Made by a program: the position numbers and the translations under genes. 64,000 nt of DNA from Saturnia japonica (lineage: Eukaryota; Arthropoda; Insecta; Lepidoptera; Saturniidae), in assembly GCA_033032175.1 (NCBI GenBank), contig CM065311.1, positions 4,457,190-4,521,189 on the forward strand, read 5' to 3'. Position 1 is the stretch's first letter, and every line of letters begins with the position of its first letter. This document shows, piece by piece, positions 34,780 to 52,679 of this stretch. Under the pieces are notes generated by a model, which saw only the letters and a list, made by a program, of their open reading frames with translations, had not been told where the DNA came from and made no database searches.

Positions 34780-36840
34780 ATTTTATATATTTAGCGTGCC
34801 AACAGAGCAATTACAAAAAAGGAAAAATTACATGTTATCATTTCCACATAATAAAAACAATGCAATCGCTCAGATAATAGGCCATGCCTGACATTTAAAC
34901 ACATAAATAATAAGGATAACTACTATGTTATGAAACATTACAAATTAAAATTAATATTAAATTATATTCCAATTACCAAACAAGGAGTGGTTGTATGAAC
35001 CGATTGACTGAGAAAAGATATCTATTGAGTTATTCATCGTGCTTGATCTCTCGTTGTATAACCTTGCCATACGCACAAAAGGGCTATTAAAAGCAGTATT
35101 CAGTGTTGTAGTCGGAATGTAAAATATATATGGGTTGCGCACCGCACGGGTATACGATCTAAAATACAAGTAATTAATAAGGAACGCATCTATTGAACCA
35201 TTTACAATTTTGTAAAGGATGAGTAAGTCAGCTATATTTCGCCTCTCTTTTAGGCTTATCATGTTAAAATATTTTAGTCTATTAACATAATTAGGGATAG
35301 ATTTACGAATACCATTTCTTATGCTCAGGCATCTAACAAGACGAGCTTGGATAGATTCTATAAGCTCTACGTAGGTGGTATAGTGAGGTGACCATATGGC
35401 AGAACAATATTCAAGAATACTTCTAACTAAGGTGTTATAGAGCAAGATAACACTCTCGTTATTGCGAAATGGTCGTGAAGTACGCATAACAAATCCAAGC
35501 ACCTTTTTGGCTCTGGGTATAATATTAAGTATATGTGGTCGAAAAGAAAAAGAAGAGTCAAACATGATACCCAAATCACGAACAACGGATACTCTCTCTA
35601 AGCTTATACCTCCAAGCTGATAGGTAAAATCAATATAATTTATTTTATTGGTAAAAGTTATGTATTGACACTTTCTCACATTAAGAGCCATTTTGTTGAT
35701 GATACACCATAGCTCGAGAGTGTTAAGGTCACTTTGTAACTTAATACAGTCACTTAGGTTTGTTACCCGAATATATATTTTTATATCATCCGCATAGGCT
35801 AGGCAACCACAATTTAGGGAATCTAAGAGGCCGTTTATAAAAATTAAAAACAATAATGGTCCCAGTTTTGATCCTTGGGGGACACCAGATGAAGGTATGA
35901 AAGGTGAGGATTCGTAGCCTGCCAATGCAACTAGCTGAGAACGATTACATAAATAGCTCTCAAACCACCTTAACAGATTGCCATGAATGCCAGCGTGATT
36001 AAGTTTGGCTATGAGTAAAGAGTGATCAACGCGATCAAACGCTTTGGCAAAATCTGTATAAATAGCATCAACTTGGCCTCGGCCTTCCAAAGTATTGGAT
36101 ATAAAATTAGCATATATAAGTAAATTTGATGTTGTAGAACGATTAAACATGAAACCATGCTGGCGCAAGCTCATCATGGGGTTTACTTGACAATACACAA
36201 CTTTGTATACAATACCCTCAAATATTTTTGCAAATTGTGAGATAATACATATTGGTCTGTAATTTGATACGACATTCCTATTACCTGACTTGTAAATAGG
36301 GACTATATATATGAGATTTTCCATAAATCGGGAAATATTCCTTCTTTGAGTGACTGATTAAAGATCATATGCAGAGGCTTAATAAGCGCTTTTGAGCAAA
36401 GCCGTATAAATATTGGTGGAATTCCATCAGGACCAGCGCCTTTATTGACATCCAAACTTTCTAAACTGGTTTTGATATCTTTTTCACTTATATTTATTTC
36501 TGGGAGGGAATAATTCGGTGAGGTATAAGACAGGGTTACTGCATCTGAAGCTTGGTTATCAGTATAAACTGAGGAGAAATATATAGCAAATAAGTCTGCA
36601 ACCTGGTCACCATCAGCAAGTCGACCATCATACGAGACCTGGGCGGGAATACCATTGTATGTTTTTTTAATGTAATGTATCGCCAAAAAGTTTTGATATT
36701 TGTTTTGAGTTCCTGTTCTATCTTAGCTATATACGACTTGAAACAAATTTCCATAATTTTCTTTGATCTAATACGTAAGGTATTAAAAGTATCATAATCA
36801 CGAGGATTATTTTATGACGTTCCTCAATAAATAATCTCTA
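34780..36840 (-). mobile_element. 5'-truncated CR1/Jockey-like LINE
   Basis: Minus-strand pol in two overlapping frames, 36303-36686 and 34957-36324, with the break at LWKISYI/YIVPIYKSG. It has RT motifs: YRPICIIS, TDFAKAFDRVDH, SGVPQGSKLGPLL and catalytic YADD. The C-terminal region has the IWSPH and RLVRCLSIR segments seen in this group. No endonuclease domain remains. One frameshift in about 1.7 kb marks it as fairly young. It lies between CSE copies 1 and 2. Confidence 0.85.
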
Positions 36841-36844
36841 ATTG

Positions 36845-37252
36845 GTATGCAAATTTTTAAAATCTGACTCTTAGTTCCTGAGAGTAGCGCGTTTAAACAA
36901 ACAACCAATCTCTTGAGCTTTATAATATTAGTATGCACTAGGTGTGCCCGCGGCTACGTTCGCGTGGACCACAGAATACCGTCGATTGGGCACATGCATG
37001 AATTGCGCTACCCACGGTCCCAGTTCTTTTAGAGACAAAAATGCTTATGGTGGGTGATCCATACAAAATAGAAATATTATGTTATCGCTGACTTCTATGT
37101 AGTTCTTTTGGATTTGAATTTTGTAGCGCTTTAATTTGATATATCTGTTATGGTTTACTCAGCATAACCATTTAAGCGCCCAAAATGATTCACCATGACC
37201 AGTTTCTTTTTATTTTACTGGAACCCTAATTTTTTTCTAAAATAAAATTATC
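36845..37252 (-). mobile_element. Helitron-like repeats, inverted (family 1 scrap, then family 2, left part)
   Basis: 36865-36932 is an inverted family-1 start (CTTTATAATATTAGTATGC). 36938-37252 is the 3' part of a family-2 copy (CTAG at 36938-36941). That copy is interrupted by the R1-family insertion and resumes at 38918. Confidence 0.6.
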
Positions 37253-38903
37253 CTTTTTTTTTTAATTAACGTGGAGAAACCCATCATGGGTATACATACA
37301 CTCGCTCGGGGGGACGGGTGGTTATGTGAAACTCCTACTCACTAAAACTCCACGGTGTACCATCCACCGCCTCGATGGAGCGACGCGGGACCTGCGGTAG
37401 TATGCAACCGCGTCGCCCCGGCGGCTGGCCCGGCAATTATGGGCCCCGGCCTAAATAGGAGACAACTTAGTACACCCTAGCTGTCTCCTCCGTCCACCGA
37501 ACCTATGCAATGGGAAGACGGGCCCCCCGACCCGTCTCCCCTGGTTCGGTTAGGGTAGCGGGAGTAGGCGTATGAAACGCCTCCTCCGGCCACCCGTTCG
37601 TCTTTGGCGGAGAGGGCCGGTCAGAGGCCACACTCGGCAGCGAGAGATTTACTCCTACCGCCGCGACCAGAACGCGGCGCTGTCCCTCCCAAGCAACACA
37701 CTCAGAAAGAGTGTGCTGTGCCGAGTCTTCGACAGCACCGCATTCATGGCACGCGGCGGTCGGTTCCCTTCTTGCAATCCAATGCAGGTACCAGCCAAAA
37801 CACCCATGGTTGGTTAGTACCTGCACCAGACGAAACGTCAGGGAGCCGCGCTCCCTGGCACAGCACCTCCCGAGGACCGGGCGGACGGCGTCTATAGAAT
37901 AACGTCCATAACGCGCGCCCGCCAGGTCCTCCTCCCATCTCCTTAACACTGCTTTCTTGCCCTCCGCCTAATTTGGCAAACCTCTGTGGGAGCCGGAGAC
38001 TCCCCTCTTTGCTTCATCGCCGCCGTAAACTGATATACCGCGGCGAGCACCTGTGCGTCCAGCTCCCACGGCAGGGAGCCGGCGAACACAAAGGCCGCCC
38101 CGCAGACACAGACCGGTATCCGCGAATCACCCTCAGCGCTACCACACGCTGCGCTGCACGAAACACACGTTTGTTGTGGACGCTGAGGGCGTCCACCCAG
38201 ATCGGTGCCCCGTAGACGGCCATGCTTCGCACGACCCCCGCGTATAAACGGTGGCAACTCGAACCCGACCCCCCGAATTCATCTGGACCTCAACCCGGAC
38301 CCTGACCCCGTCTATCAGAATGCTGGCCCCAGGTGGTGGCCCACACCGTGGCCTATGAAAAAGTAAGGCCGCAGTTTTCTCTAGGGCTACCCTGAGGCCT
38401 AACATCCTGATGCGCCTGACCACCAGGGTTCCTCCCTCCTTGGCCAGGCGTGCCACCTCCTTCCAACTCCTCCCTTGGGCTACGACCAGAGAATCATCCG
38501 CGTAACAAATGATGTGCACTCCTGAAGGGAGTGCGCCGCGGAGCACCCAGTCGTAGCCCAGGTTCCACAGGAGCGACCCCAATACCGACTCCTGTGGAAC
38601 CCCACACTCTACCTGGACGCTGGACCATACCCCCTTGCTATCCACGAAAGCGAGCTCTCTGCCTTGAAGATAGTCCCCCAACAGCTGCCGCAGGTACAGG
38701 GGCACTCCAGGATATCGGAGTGCCTCCCGTATAACCCCATGCGGCAAGCTGTTGAAGGCGTTGGCGATGTCCAGCGACACCGCGAACAACCTCTCCCCTC
38801 TACTGGTCGCTTCCGCGGACAGCACCTTGAGGGAGGTCAGAGCGTCCACCGTGGAACGCCCGACTCGGAAGCCGAACTGCTCGTCCGAGAAGTCCAGCCC
38901 AAC
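37253..38903 (-). mobile_element. 5'-truncated R1-family element, second copy
   Basis: Same family as 133-6206: matching 3'UTR, poly(T) at 37254-37263, and ORF2 RT segments 37503-37949 and 38139-38849 (DIANAFNSLPHGVIREALR, CYADDSLVV, C-terminal CHECGAVEDSAQHTLSEC). It is truncated within RT, with frameshifts and an internal ~114-bp deletion near 38280. It is flanked by an exact 14-bp duplication AAAATAAAATTATC (37239-37252 and 38904-38917). Confidence 0.9.
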
Positions 38904-38917
38904 AAAATAAAATTATC

Positions 38918-39090
38918 ATAAGTTACTCCTTATAACATCAGCTATCTGCAATGAAAGTCCCGTAAAAACAGTCTAACCGTTTCGGAGATTACCCGAGACA
39001 AACAGACAGACAGACCGACAAAAATTTTATAAATGGTTTTTTTTTTGTTATATTTCGTATATACTTTCATATGCATTCAATAAAAAGCTG
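38918..39090 (-). mobile_element. Helitron-like repeat, family 2, right part after R1 insertion
   Basis: It continues the copy that ends at 37252 (ATAAGTTACTCCTTATAAC, then TCTAACCGTTTCGGAGATTACCCG), confirming insertion of the R1 copy into a pre-existing repeat. Confidence 0.6.
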
Positions 39091-39357
39091 TTATTTTAAT
39101 TTTAATTAAGAAGAAGGAAACTCATTATTCCTATAGCTATTTGAACTTCACTCTTTTCCAGAAGAATTGAACTAAGCAGTAAGCGGTCGACTAAACGTTT
39201 TTTTTTTTTTGAGAAAGTATTACTTTTTCGTTATTTAAATACAGTGGATTTCGGTTATAACGACGATGAAGGGAATATTATCTATAATTCCGTCGCTATA
39301 TCCAAGTAGAATGAAAAAAGACGATATTGCCTGAATAAACAGTCGCGTAATGCGTTT

Positions 39358-39359
39358 AC

Positions 39360-39401
<42 letters not shown>

Positions 39402-39418
39402 AATATATATATATGTAT
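39358..39418. repeat. (TA)n microsatellite
   Basis: About 36 bp of uninterrupted TA, then a broken TATATATGTATAA run. Confidence 0.9.
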
Positions 39419-39554
39419 AAGTAAGTATAAGTTTAAAAGTATGGATAATATCTATCTTCTATTCCATGAATTTATAGTTGATTTCCGCTAGCCTTGTAAA
39501 GCAGCGGAAACTAATCATTAATCTATGATCGATACATTTATTTTTAATACTACC

Positions 39555-40088
39555 TTACAATTAATAAAACTGAAGTGTCTGTTTGTAATTTCAAAATAAC
39601 AGCTGTTTATTAAATGCATATAAATGTATATACGACACTTAAATAAAAATCAATTTATAAAATTTTTACCTCTCTCTGTCTCTTTGTTCCGGGTAATCTC
39701 CGAAACGGTTGCACCGATTTTGACGGGAATTTCACTACCAGACAGCTAATGTTATAAAGAGTAACTTTAGGCTACTGTTATTTTAGAAAAATAATTAGGA
39801 TTTCGCGTAAATAAAAAAGCTGGTCATGGTGAATCAATTCGGGCACTTAAATGGCTTACGCTAAGTATACCATGAGAGATATAGCAAATTACTGCACTAC
39901 AAATTTGTAGATATTAAAAAGAACTACAAAATAGTCAATATGAATATATGTCTATCTTGTAAGGAAACACCCACAATAAGCATTTTTGTCTTCAAAATAG
40001 CCAGGAGCGGAGGAGCAAAATACGCACGTGTGGCCGATCGATGGCATTCCGTAGTCCACGTGAGCGAAACCGTGGGCACAGCTAGTAT
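39555..40088 (+). mobile_element. Helitron-like repeat, family 2, copy 2
   Basis: Matches 6885-7374 in the same orientation: AATAAAACTGAAGTGTCTG, CGAAACGGTTGCACCGATTTT and TGGTCATGGTGAATCAATTC, ending GCACAGCTAG near 40087. Confidence 0.6.
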
Positions 40089-42425
40089 TATAATAAAACT
40101 GTAACAAATCCGTGTCAGTACATTAAATATTTTTTGTGAAAACTTTAATGGATTTCTAGATGGTAATCGATATAAATACCAAAACACCAATTTTTGTACT
40201 TTTTGTCTGTCTGTAATGTACATATGTATGAATGTCTGTGCACACATCACGAAAAAATAACTGGACGGATTTTGATGAACTTTGGTATGGTAATAACTGA
40301 TTACCAGGATAAGTATCGGATAGGATACTTTTTACTGTTGGAAAATGTCTCGTTCTCAAGGGAAAATCCGAAAACTCATTCAAGCAAAAACCAGGCGAAA
40401 TATGAAATTCTCTTGAAGTCTTGCTTCTTCTAAGCCACGCAACGCATATTTATACGGTTTTCACTGTCAATTAGAGAATTTTTTACTGAAGTATACATAT
40501 ACAATGCATTCCAATTAAGGTTTTGCATAGTAGATAAAATCTAATATTTTGTAATTGTTTGAAAACATTGGTAGCATTAAGAAAAATATACTGTGTAATT
40601 TTTATGTTAATTTGGTCAGACTTTTAACCTATCACTCTATGTCAATCTTGGAATAAAACTAATAAAGAAATTCAGTGAAATGTTGATTTTATTGTATTTT
40701 AAAACGAGTGAACAGTAATCAAGTCGTCAATAAATCGCTTTTCGGGCACTTGTATGGCTTACGTTGGCTAAACCTTATGAGATACATCAAAATAATGTAC
40801 TAAAGAATTGTAGGCTCCAACTAGTGTTGGCAAAACATTGTTTTTTTTTGACAATTTATACCGATATTAATCAATGATTTTTGAAAAAAAAAACAATCGC
40901 CTATATGTCCGTATGTAGGTACTCGGAAGATGACAGTGAAAAAAAAGCCATCGCGTGTTCCGAAACTTGCATACCTTAGTACCTAACTAGATTAGCTATA
41001 GAAAGGAAATCGCGGAAATCTTCCTTGTTTTTACAAAAAAAAAAAAAACAGAAATGATGTCATCGAAACCAAAAATCGATTCTTTTCTTTCAACACTATA
41101 AATGTAGTATATAATAATAAGTATAACGTTGGAGGCTGGAGCCAACGTTTGGAGCCGGGGAACACATTGAAATTTGAACATTTGTTTACTGCTGCTAGGT
41201 ATCTACGAACTTCACTAAACACAATACTAGTTTTCCTTTTTTTGTTGCTTTTGAAAATACAAATGAAGAGCCTGTAGCTTATAAACAAGTCATTTAGAGG
41301 CAATTTAAAAATAACTGTCCGAGCGACGACATCCGTTAAAACAATATTATTAGACCACATTTCTGCTGTGGCTATAAACTTAATATGAATATAAGAATGC
41401 TGTAAATCTTGTCTATTAAAATAAAAAGGGCCAAACGTGAGTTGGATTTGCGCACCGTGTTCCGTACAACCACACAGTAGATTTGTTATGTATTTGGCAA
41501 AATCCTTAGTTCGAGTTCAACTCACACTTGACCGATATGGCGTTATTAATTTTTTATTGTTTTATTTTCTAGTTTGCAAGATCACACCATGCTTGATGCT
41601 CGTAAATCGTATGTATTACTATTTAATCATAAAAGAAAAAAAAACGTTTAAAAACAGGGTTCCTTAAAATAATTCATTTCATATCATGCAAGTTTCATTA
41701 AATTTTAATTTATTAATTTTTATCATTATTATTTGTTACAATATCCGCAATAACAGCACAAGTTCTTTAAACGGTTACATAATACAATTTAAAATAAAAA
41801 AGTACAATTATTTTAAAAGTAGGACAGTCGTTGGACGGATGCAATGGTACGGGGTAGACACGTTTCTTCTTCATTAGGTACAGAACCCTAAAACGTGTCC
41901 TAGCAACGTTTGTTAGATCACAATTTAGGTCACTTCCCTGTTGTCACTATAAACGTAACAGGTGCTACAAGTCAGCTCTGTCATTCCTGCGTATAAAACG
42001 ATAAAAGTTAAACATGATATTTTTATTATGAGTTGATGATCTCGGTGAGAATAACAGGTTATATTTATGAAATTATTATATATTCATCACTGTTGTCAAT
42101 ACATGTGCAAATACCATATATTCTGACGTGTGGACTGGGTAAAAATTGAATGGTATCGTTTACATTCATACATTATATTCGTACATGGCCACATTATATT
42201 TCCTTATATTTCCATCTAATAAAAGCGTGTTAAAATTTCATGCAAATGTATTTTCGGTTAAAGTGTATAAAATTAGTAGCTATGTATTACTGTAATCCCA
42301 AAGATACATTGCACAGTACAAGTACAAAAAATATTATAATGCTTAAAAGATAGCATCTGACGTTTCCATAACAAGTTGATCATGTTCGAACCCTGTTATG
42401 AGATGCCATGAATAAAGTAAATATT
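40089..42425. other. AT-rich intergenic DNA
   Basis: Includes poly-A and poly-T runs and scraps such as GGATTTTGATGAACTTTGG, typical of old Helitron-like repeats (40190-40330). No gene seen. Confidence 0.4.
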
Positions 42426-42429
42426 ACTT

Positions 42430-42740
42430 TACACAATCAATGAGATTGAGATTTGGATATTGTCGTTTTAATGCTCATTTACACAGCATGAATATAATTT
42501 GTATTCCTAAATGCACTGTATGCAACCTGCAAGATCAAACATTAGATCACATTTTCTATAAATGTCCCGCTTTTAACTTACAACGCCTGTTGCTCATAGA
42601 CAAGTTACTAAAGAAATATTAAAACATCTCGCCTTCCCTACATAACCTCTTAGCTTGTCCTGATAATTTTATACTCATCTTTGAGATTATTAAGGGGACA
42701 TTTAAACAAATATTTGACATATATACAAATATTTGAAACG
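42430..42740 (+). pseudogene. C-terminal remnant of a non-LTR retrotransposon
   Basis: The frame at 42440-42622 reads RLRFGYCRFNAHLHSM and a finger CTVCNLQDQTLDHIFYKC (C-x2-C-x8-H-x4-C), the C-terminal module of LINE ORF2 proteins. The rest is missing. Confidence 0.6.
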
Positions 42741-43139
42741 ATAAATTGAAATTTTAATAATAAATGATGGACTGTCTTCTACAAGAAAAATATAAATGGT
42801 AAAATTTAAGAATACATACATTAAAATAAATATAAAAGATTTGAAACTTGTGCCTTTTAAATAATAAATTAAATAGAAGAAAACTGAATCAAGTATATTT
42901 ATTTATTTTTAATGACAACTTCAGAATTGGCAATATGAATTATTTCCTTCGCCTGCCCTATTGGACGAATATTACTACTACTACTTACTTACTTTAATAA
43001 AGATAAATTTATTTCAAGTCAGTTACGCTTCATTACAAATTTTTTTAAATCATTATTGTTTTAGCGTTGGGGTCATAATCTCACCTGATCTTAAGTAAAC
43101 GATAAACTAAGCTAAGCTAATTATCTTTCGAATTCGATT

Positions 43140-43440
43140 ATTCGATTTTGAATATTTACGATATATCACTTCAAATTTCAGTTCGACTGGTGGAATACCT
43201 AAACCCTACATATGATCTTAGCCAAATAATCTTGTGTTGTGTTCCTGCGGTGGGTAGGGTTTCCAGAGCTCCTTGGCGTGGGGGGTTCAAGGTCGGCATC
43301 GCACTAACGATACCTATAGTATTCAACCATCGGCAATCCACAGGCCGTAGCCTAAGCTAGCCTAAGCCTAGCCTTAGAGGTTAGCGTGTAGCTGCTTACA
43401 ATCAGGCGGGCCGTATGCTTGTTTGCCACTTTAGTAAAAA
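43140..43440 (+). repeat. Dispersed short repeat, copy of 32020-32255
   Basis: CGACTGGTGGAATACCTAAA, TCTTGTGTTGTGTTCC and AGGCGGGCCGTATGCTTGTT match, in opposite orientation, blocks at 32020-32255. Confidence 0.5.
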
Positions 43441-45229
43441 CCGGTTGTAATAGAAAAATAGTGACATTTACGCAATATGCATAAAAGTTATCTTTTCGTT
43501 GTAGCATGACCATAGAAAAATTAATACGGTATAAAAATACTACAGTGATGATAAGATCTTGTAACTGTTTTATTTTATTTGTTATTCGGTGAAAATATCA
43601 TTCGTGACCTCGGACCTTACTATGCCGCAATATTCCTCCATATTTTTTGCTTTAACTAAACTAAACTTTAGCAACGTATTTTATTGACGAAGGCGTTACT
43701 TTGCGGAAAATTATTTATCCGAAATTTCTTTGCTACTTCCCTGTGAAACAGATTATCAGTTGTATCGGAATTCTGCAAAAAAAATCGTTTGTTATGAATT
43801 GTTAATGTGAACCTGAAAATGTTAAATCTGAAAATAATTGTGATAAAGAAGAAAAAACAAGAAGTGAAATGTTTGTAGCTGAAACGATAAAATAGATGAG
43901 GTCGAGCCCGTAGACCCGATCGTTATTAAACCTTTAAGGATAAGTCTGTCAAACAAATAATAATAATTAATTAATTAAAAAACATGTTACAAAAACTTCC
44001 CTAGTAAGTACACAATTTCATAAAAATCGGTCAAGCCGTTATTGAGTTAATTTCGTACATTCAAACAGACAGACAGAAAAAAAGGCACATTTGAAATCAA
44101 TGTAGTTTAAATAGGATGCCTATCGGAAATATAGATTAATAATAAAACTGATTAGCCACCAGAGTAGCCCATAACGTATTGGTGATTGCAAACCCTAAGA
44201 AATCTATTACTCAATCTACTTCAGTTAAATTGATTTAGAATGTTCAATATCTAAAGACCATTCGTTATAGCAGGTTTTATTTAAAGGACAGATGATTAAC
44301 CTTTTATTTTATACTTATAATGGTCAAGTTTGTCAATATATCTTGGGTGTTGGGTGATCGTAAATAGGTTATAATTCTTTTCAATTTTGAAAAAAATTTT
44401 TGTCCTTCTGCTGTCACAAGAAGTGTTAATTAAACATGTACTTACGTAACGATCCTCGGCTTTGTATAAATTTTGAGTCCTGGGACCTGGCATAACAATT
44501 GCGGGAGAGGTGTACCTACTGTGAAATATCGCAAATGATGATGGACATGTTCGCTGTCTACCGACCGAGACTTGTGATTTGTTCTAGTCCACTCCTTTAC
44601 GATAAAACTCGTCCATACACCGCACAACGAACTGTCTCATAACTGCAGGAGTTATAACTTGAAACTTTCTAACACCACCATACTCACCAGACCTTATTAC
44701 AATTGATATCTTAATTTTTTGTTTATTTGGATAATTTTTTTACAGGGGCAAAATATCAAATCCGTTAAGAAGGTGAAAAATGCTTTTAAAGTTTTCATCG
44801 ATTCCCGTTCTAAAAATTTCTATAGCACAGGCATCAGCAAACTTCCATTAAAATGGCAGTAGTGTATTGACAATACTTGGAAATAACTACTACCTAACTG
44901 TGGTCGTGGCTCTGCTTGCGTGGACTATAGGGTAACTCGAAAGTTGTTATGAGTAGGCTAGTAGGTACCTATTAAGATTTATGTCGGTCTACTTGCGCCC
45001 CCTAGGACTCTGCGCCCGAGTGCCTCGCACTCCTTGGACCCTCGGGTAAAGAAGGCCCTGCCAAACATATAATATAACTATATCTAAAATTCATAACATA
45101 TTAATACATTATAAATAAGTAGATATGCGTACAATGCTGTTAATATCCAGACAAGTGTAGGAATATCATTTCCTGGGTTATTTTATTTCTTTATAGCATT
45201 GCTTGGAAGTTTGATCAAGCTGTCATAGA
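43441..45229. other. AT-rich intergenic DNA
   Basis: No exon. 44450-44870 has phrases (CACTCCTTTACGATAAAACTC, TTACAGGGGCAAAATATCAA) that could be old mariner sequence, but no convincing frame. Confidence 0.35.
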
Positions 45230-45385
45230 GAAAGCATTTACGTAAACCTCGGTATTTTGAACTTAATAAGGGCTTTGGGAAATACACGCGTAATAGTTTG
45301 TCTTTCTATGACGTAAGATGTGCAAAATAGTTGAGTCAAACGGTTCTTCAGTCAGATAAGGCTTACACAATAATATATTTTCCTA
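45230..45385 (+). repeat. Dispersed non-coding repeat, copy B
   Basis: Direct repeat of 16890-17050, about 28 kb away. The edges fade into unrelated AT-rich DNA. Confidence 0.6.
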
Positions 45386-46814
45386 AACGTTTCAGTTGTT
45401 TCTGTTGAACTATGAATAATTTTACTTATCGAATGGGGAACGGAATCGTCACGATTTTATTTAATGCTATACAATAAATAAGTAATACTTATAAGGACTT
45501 TTATACGAATCTTATTACGTACGGTATAAATAAAGGACTTTTTTAATCAGCTGTTCTTAAACTTTGTTCACTGCGGCATCCTTGTGGAGTTTAAAAGAAG
45601 AAAAATAATGAAATTGTATTTACCTAAGTAGTTTATACATAGTGTAGTCATTTTAATAGTTGTCTAAATAGCTTAAATAAAACTGTTTTGATGTGTTTTT
45701 CATTAATTTCTTTTTTTATGGTAGTTTATTTAATCTTACTCCCAAATTACTTTTACAAGTACGGTTGCTCCTGTACTTGTTTGTTATGTAAGCGTACGTT
45801 GAATATGCAGACTCACAGAGATAAGTTGACGTAAAACAATGCGAAAAAGTATTTTCACTGCAGCTTTGCCAACAATATTGTTTTCTAAACACGCCTTCAT
45901 TCAGAACTATTGCTCGCTTCATTTACAGTATTTTTTATTTAAACTCTTGTCTTGGCCAATTTGGTCTCAAGCATAAGTTGAAAAATTGTAATCGCCACAC
46001 CGCGCCGGTATGATAATGTTTCGGATCGCAGATCGCACGTTTGTATTCATAATGGAAATGCAGATATTATCCGTTTTAATGTGAGACTAACAATTAATAT
46101 TGTTTCTTTCGAATCATTGAAAGTTCCATAAAATTTCATATAGTAGTAAATTAGGCAAGTAATATTTATATATAGTTTATAATATCTAATGGAAGCACTT
46201 GTCATAATAAGATACCTATGCATATAGTAATATTTAGAACTCGATTGTTTTAAAGAGACTGACAATCATCAGACTGCACATAACTCTGAACGTCAAATCA
46301 AAAGCAACGATAAAGGGATCATTTCTTCTAGCATATTTGCTTATTCGAGATCAATTTGCGTTATAATTATTTTATGTATAAAAAGGTACATGAAAATGTC
46401 TTTTGTTTCTTAAATTAAAAACTACATTTTAAACACTGAATAAATACAATCGAAAAAACTTTAATATCATCATGACTCGGTTTAAAACCCTTTGGCTCCC
46501 TTACTTAACAAAAATGTACGTGAAATTTGGCATATTTGCCATCCCCGGAAGCAGAGGTATTAATATCCACATTACCAACTCTAGAACGTTAACAGTTTGG
46601 CGTACAACATTAAAATATCATAGTATTCAATTAGCAATAATTGTATTGTCAAATACTTATCACTCAAAAGCTGCAATATATAAGAGTATCTGCGGCTCCA
46701 ACGAATAACGTTAAAACGAATGAGTTTTATTGGCTGATTAAGTATTGTCACTTTCATCGTTTACGTGTTAAATATGTACAATAAATTTACAGTGATGTAA
46801 TAGTGTCCATCGGG
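45386..46814. other. AT-rich intergenic DNA upstream of copy 2
   Basis: 46300-46400 resembles 21485-21560 (AAGCAACGATA, TCTAGCATA, ATTCGAG). No exon. Confidence 0.4.
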
Positions 46815-47055
46815 TATTATGAAGGAATAACATGACGTACGAGCCAAAAAGCATAACACGTGTAACAATTACGTTGGATTACATCCATGCTATATTCGAT
46901 TCATGAATGTTACATTTCTATACTAATTTGAATAAAAGGCGACGTATAAAATTCACTGATCACAATTGAAGAAGAAATTTCACTTGATCTGGTTGTTTGT
47001 TCAGAGTTAAATTTCATTTTAAAGAATAATCCTTACACTACTAACGGAAATTACA
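46815..47055 (+). promoter_or_regulatory. Promoter and non-coding leader exon of cystathionine gamma-lyase copy 2
   Basis: Counterpart of 25980-26251. TATA-like AATAAAAGGC is at 46931-46940, with Inr-like TTCACTGATC about 20 bp on, then TTTCACTTGATCTGGTTG. The leader ends ACA at 47055, before a GTAAGT donor. Confidence 0.55.
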
Positions 47056-47439
47056 GTAAGTATAAATTAATTAATTAAAATGTATATTATATGATTATTA
47101 AATTAGGGTGGTCCTTATTTTGAAAATTTTAGAACTTCGATGCCTCTATATCCTTATAGGGCTCGAAATAAATAATTAAAATATTTTTTGTTTCAAGTTT
47201 ATATCTTAAAGTCGTGCTTTTTGCGATTTAAGCTTTCTCTAAAAATAACATGAGATTTTTAGCCATTAAATAATACATTTTATTATCCCGGCCAAAGTAA
47301 ACATTAAAGAAATTTAAGTTTCGAAGAATCATTAAAACTTAAAAGAAATAACTATTATTATAGGTTAAAGTATGCCAAGTTTCTAATTTTTAAACAAGTT
47401 AATCGCTAATATTACGCTTCACTAAATTTAAAACAAAAT

Positions 47440-47640
47440 GAATAAATAACATCATCAGCTTTGATCAGTCTACTGCTGGCATGAGCGTTTCCCAAGGATT
47501 CCCACTGGTTCCGATCTTCAGCATTCCAAATCCATTCATTTCCAGCAGCCTTCCGCACGCCGTCACTCCATCTGGTTTGAGGGAAACCTGCACAACGTTC
47601 GTCAAGATGCAGTCTCCGCTCGAGAATAGGAAAAATAAAA
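47440..47640 (-). pseudogene. C-terminal remnant of an RTE-like LINE
   Basis: One minus-strand frame reads RRLHLDERCAGFPQTRWSDG, VRKAAGNEWIWNAEDRNQW and ESLGNAHAS. This is the RW-D-G/AG-W/DR-W spacing seen at the very end of RTE-type ORFs. It lies inside the 5'UTR intron of copy 2. Confidence 0.55.
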
Positions 47641-47723
47641 TGGTCCTTTAAAGTACCTATTTTAAAAAATGTAGTAGGAATAGAATTTCTAACGTATTAT
47701 TTTACGTTATTATTTAATTTTAG

Positions 47724-52555
<4,832 letters not shown>

Positions 52556-52650
52556 TCTTATATTTACAATTTACTCCTGGCTGGATACCAGGACTGGACT
52601 AACATATATTCACTTTTATATGTCAATATAAATACTTATAAATACAATTA

Positions 52651-52676
52651 AATAAATATTAGTAATATTTAATAAA
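52651..52676 (+). terminator. Polyadenylation signals of copy 2
   Basis: AATAAA at 52651 and again at 52671, about 100-120 bp after the stop, followed by GTGTGTG. Confidence 0.65.
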
Positions 52677-52679
52677 GTG

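Noticed and set aside
39358..39418. TA run as a replication or regulatory site
   Set aside because: Simple microsatellite. Nothing beside it supports another role.
42430..42622. Small zinc-finger gene from the CxxC...HxxxxC motif
   Set aside because: The motif and the RLRFGYCRFNAHLH lead-in match LINE C-terminal modules better than a host gene.
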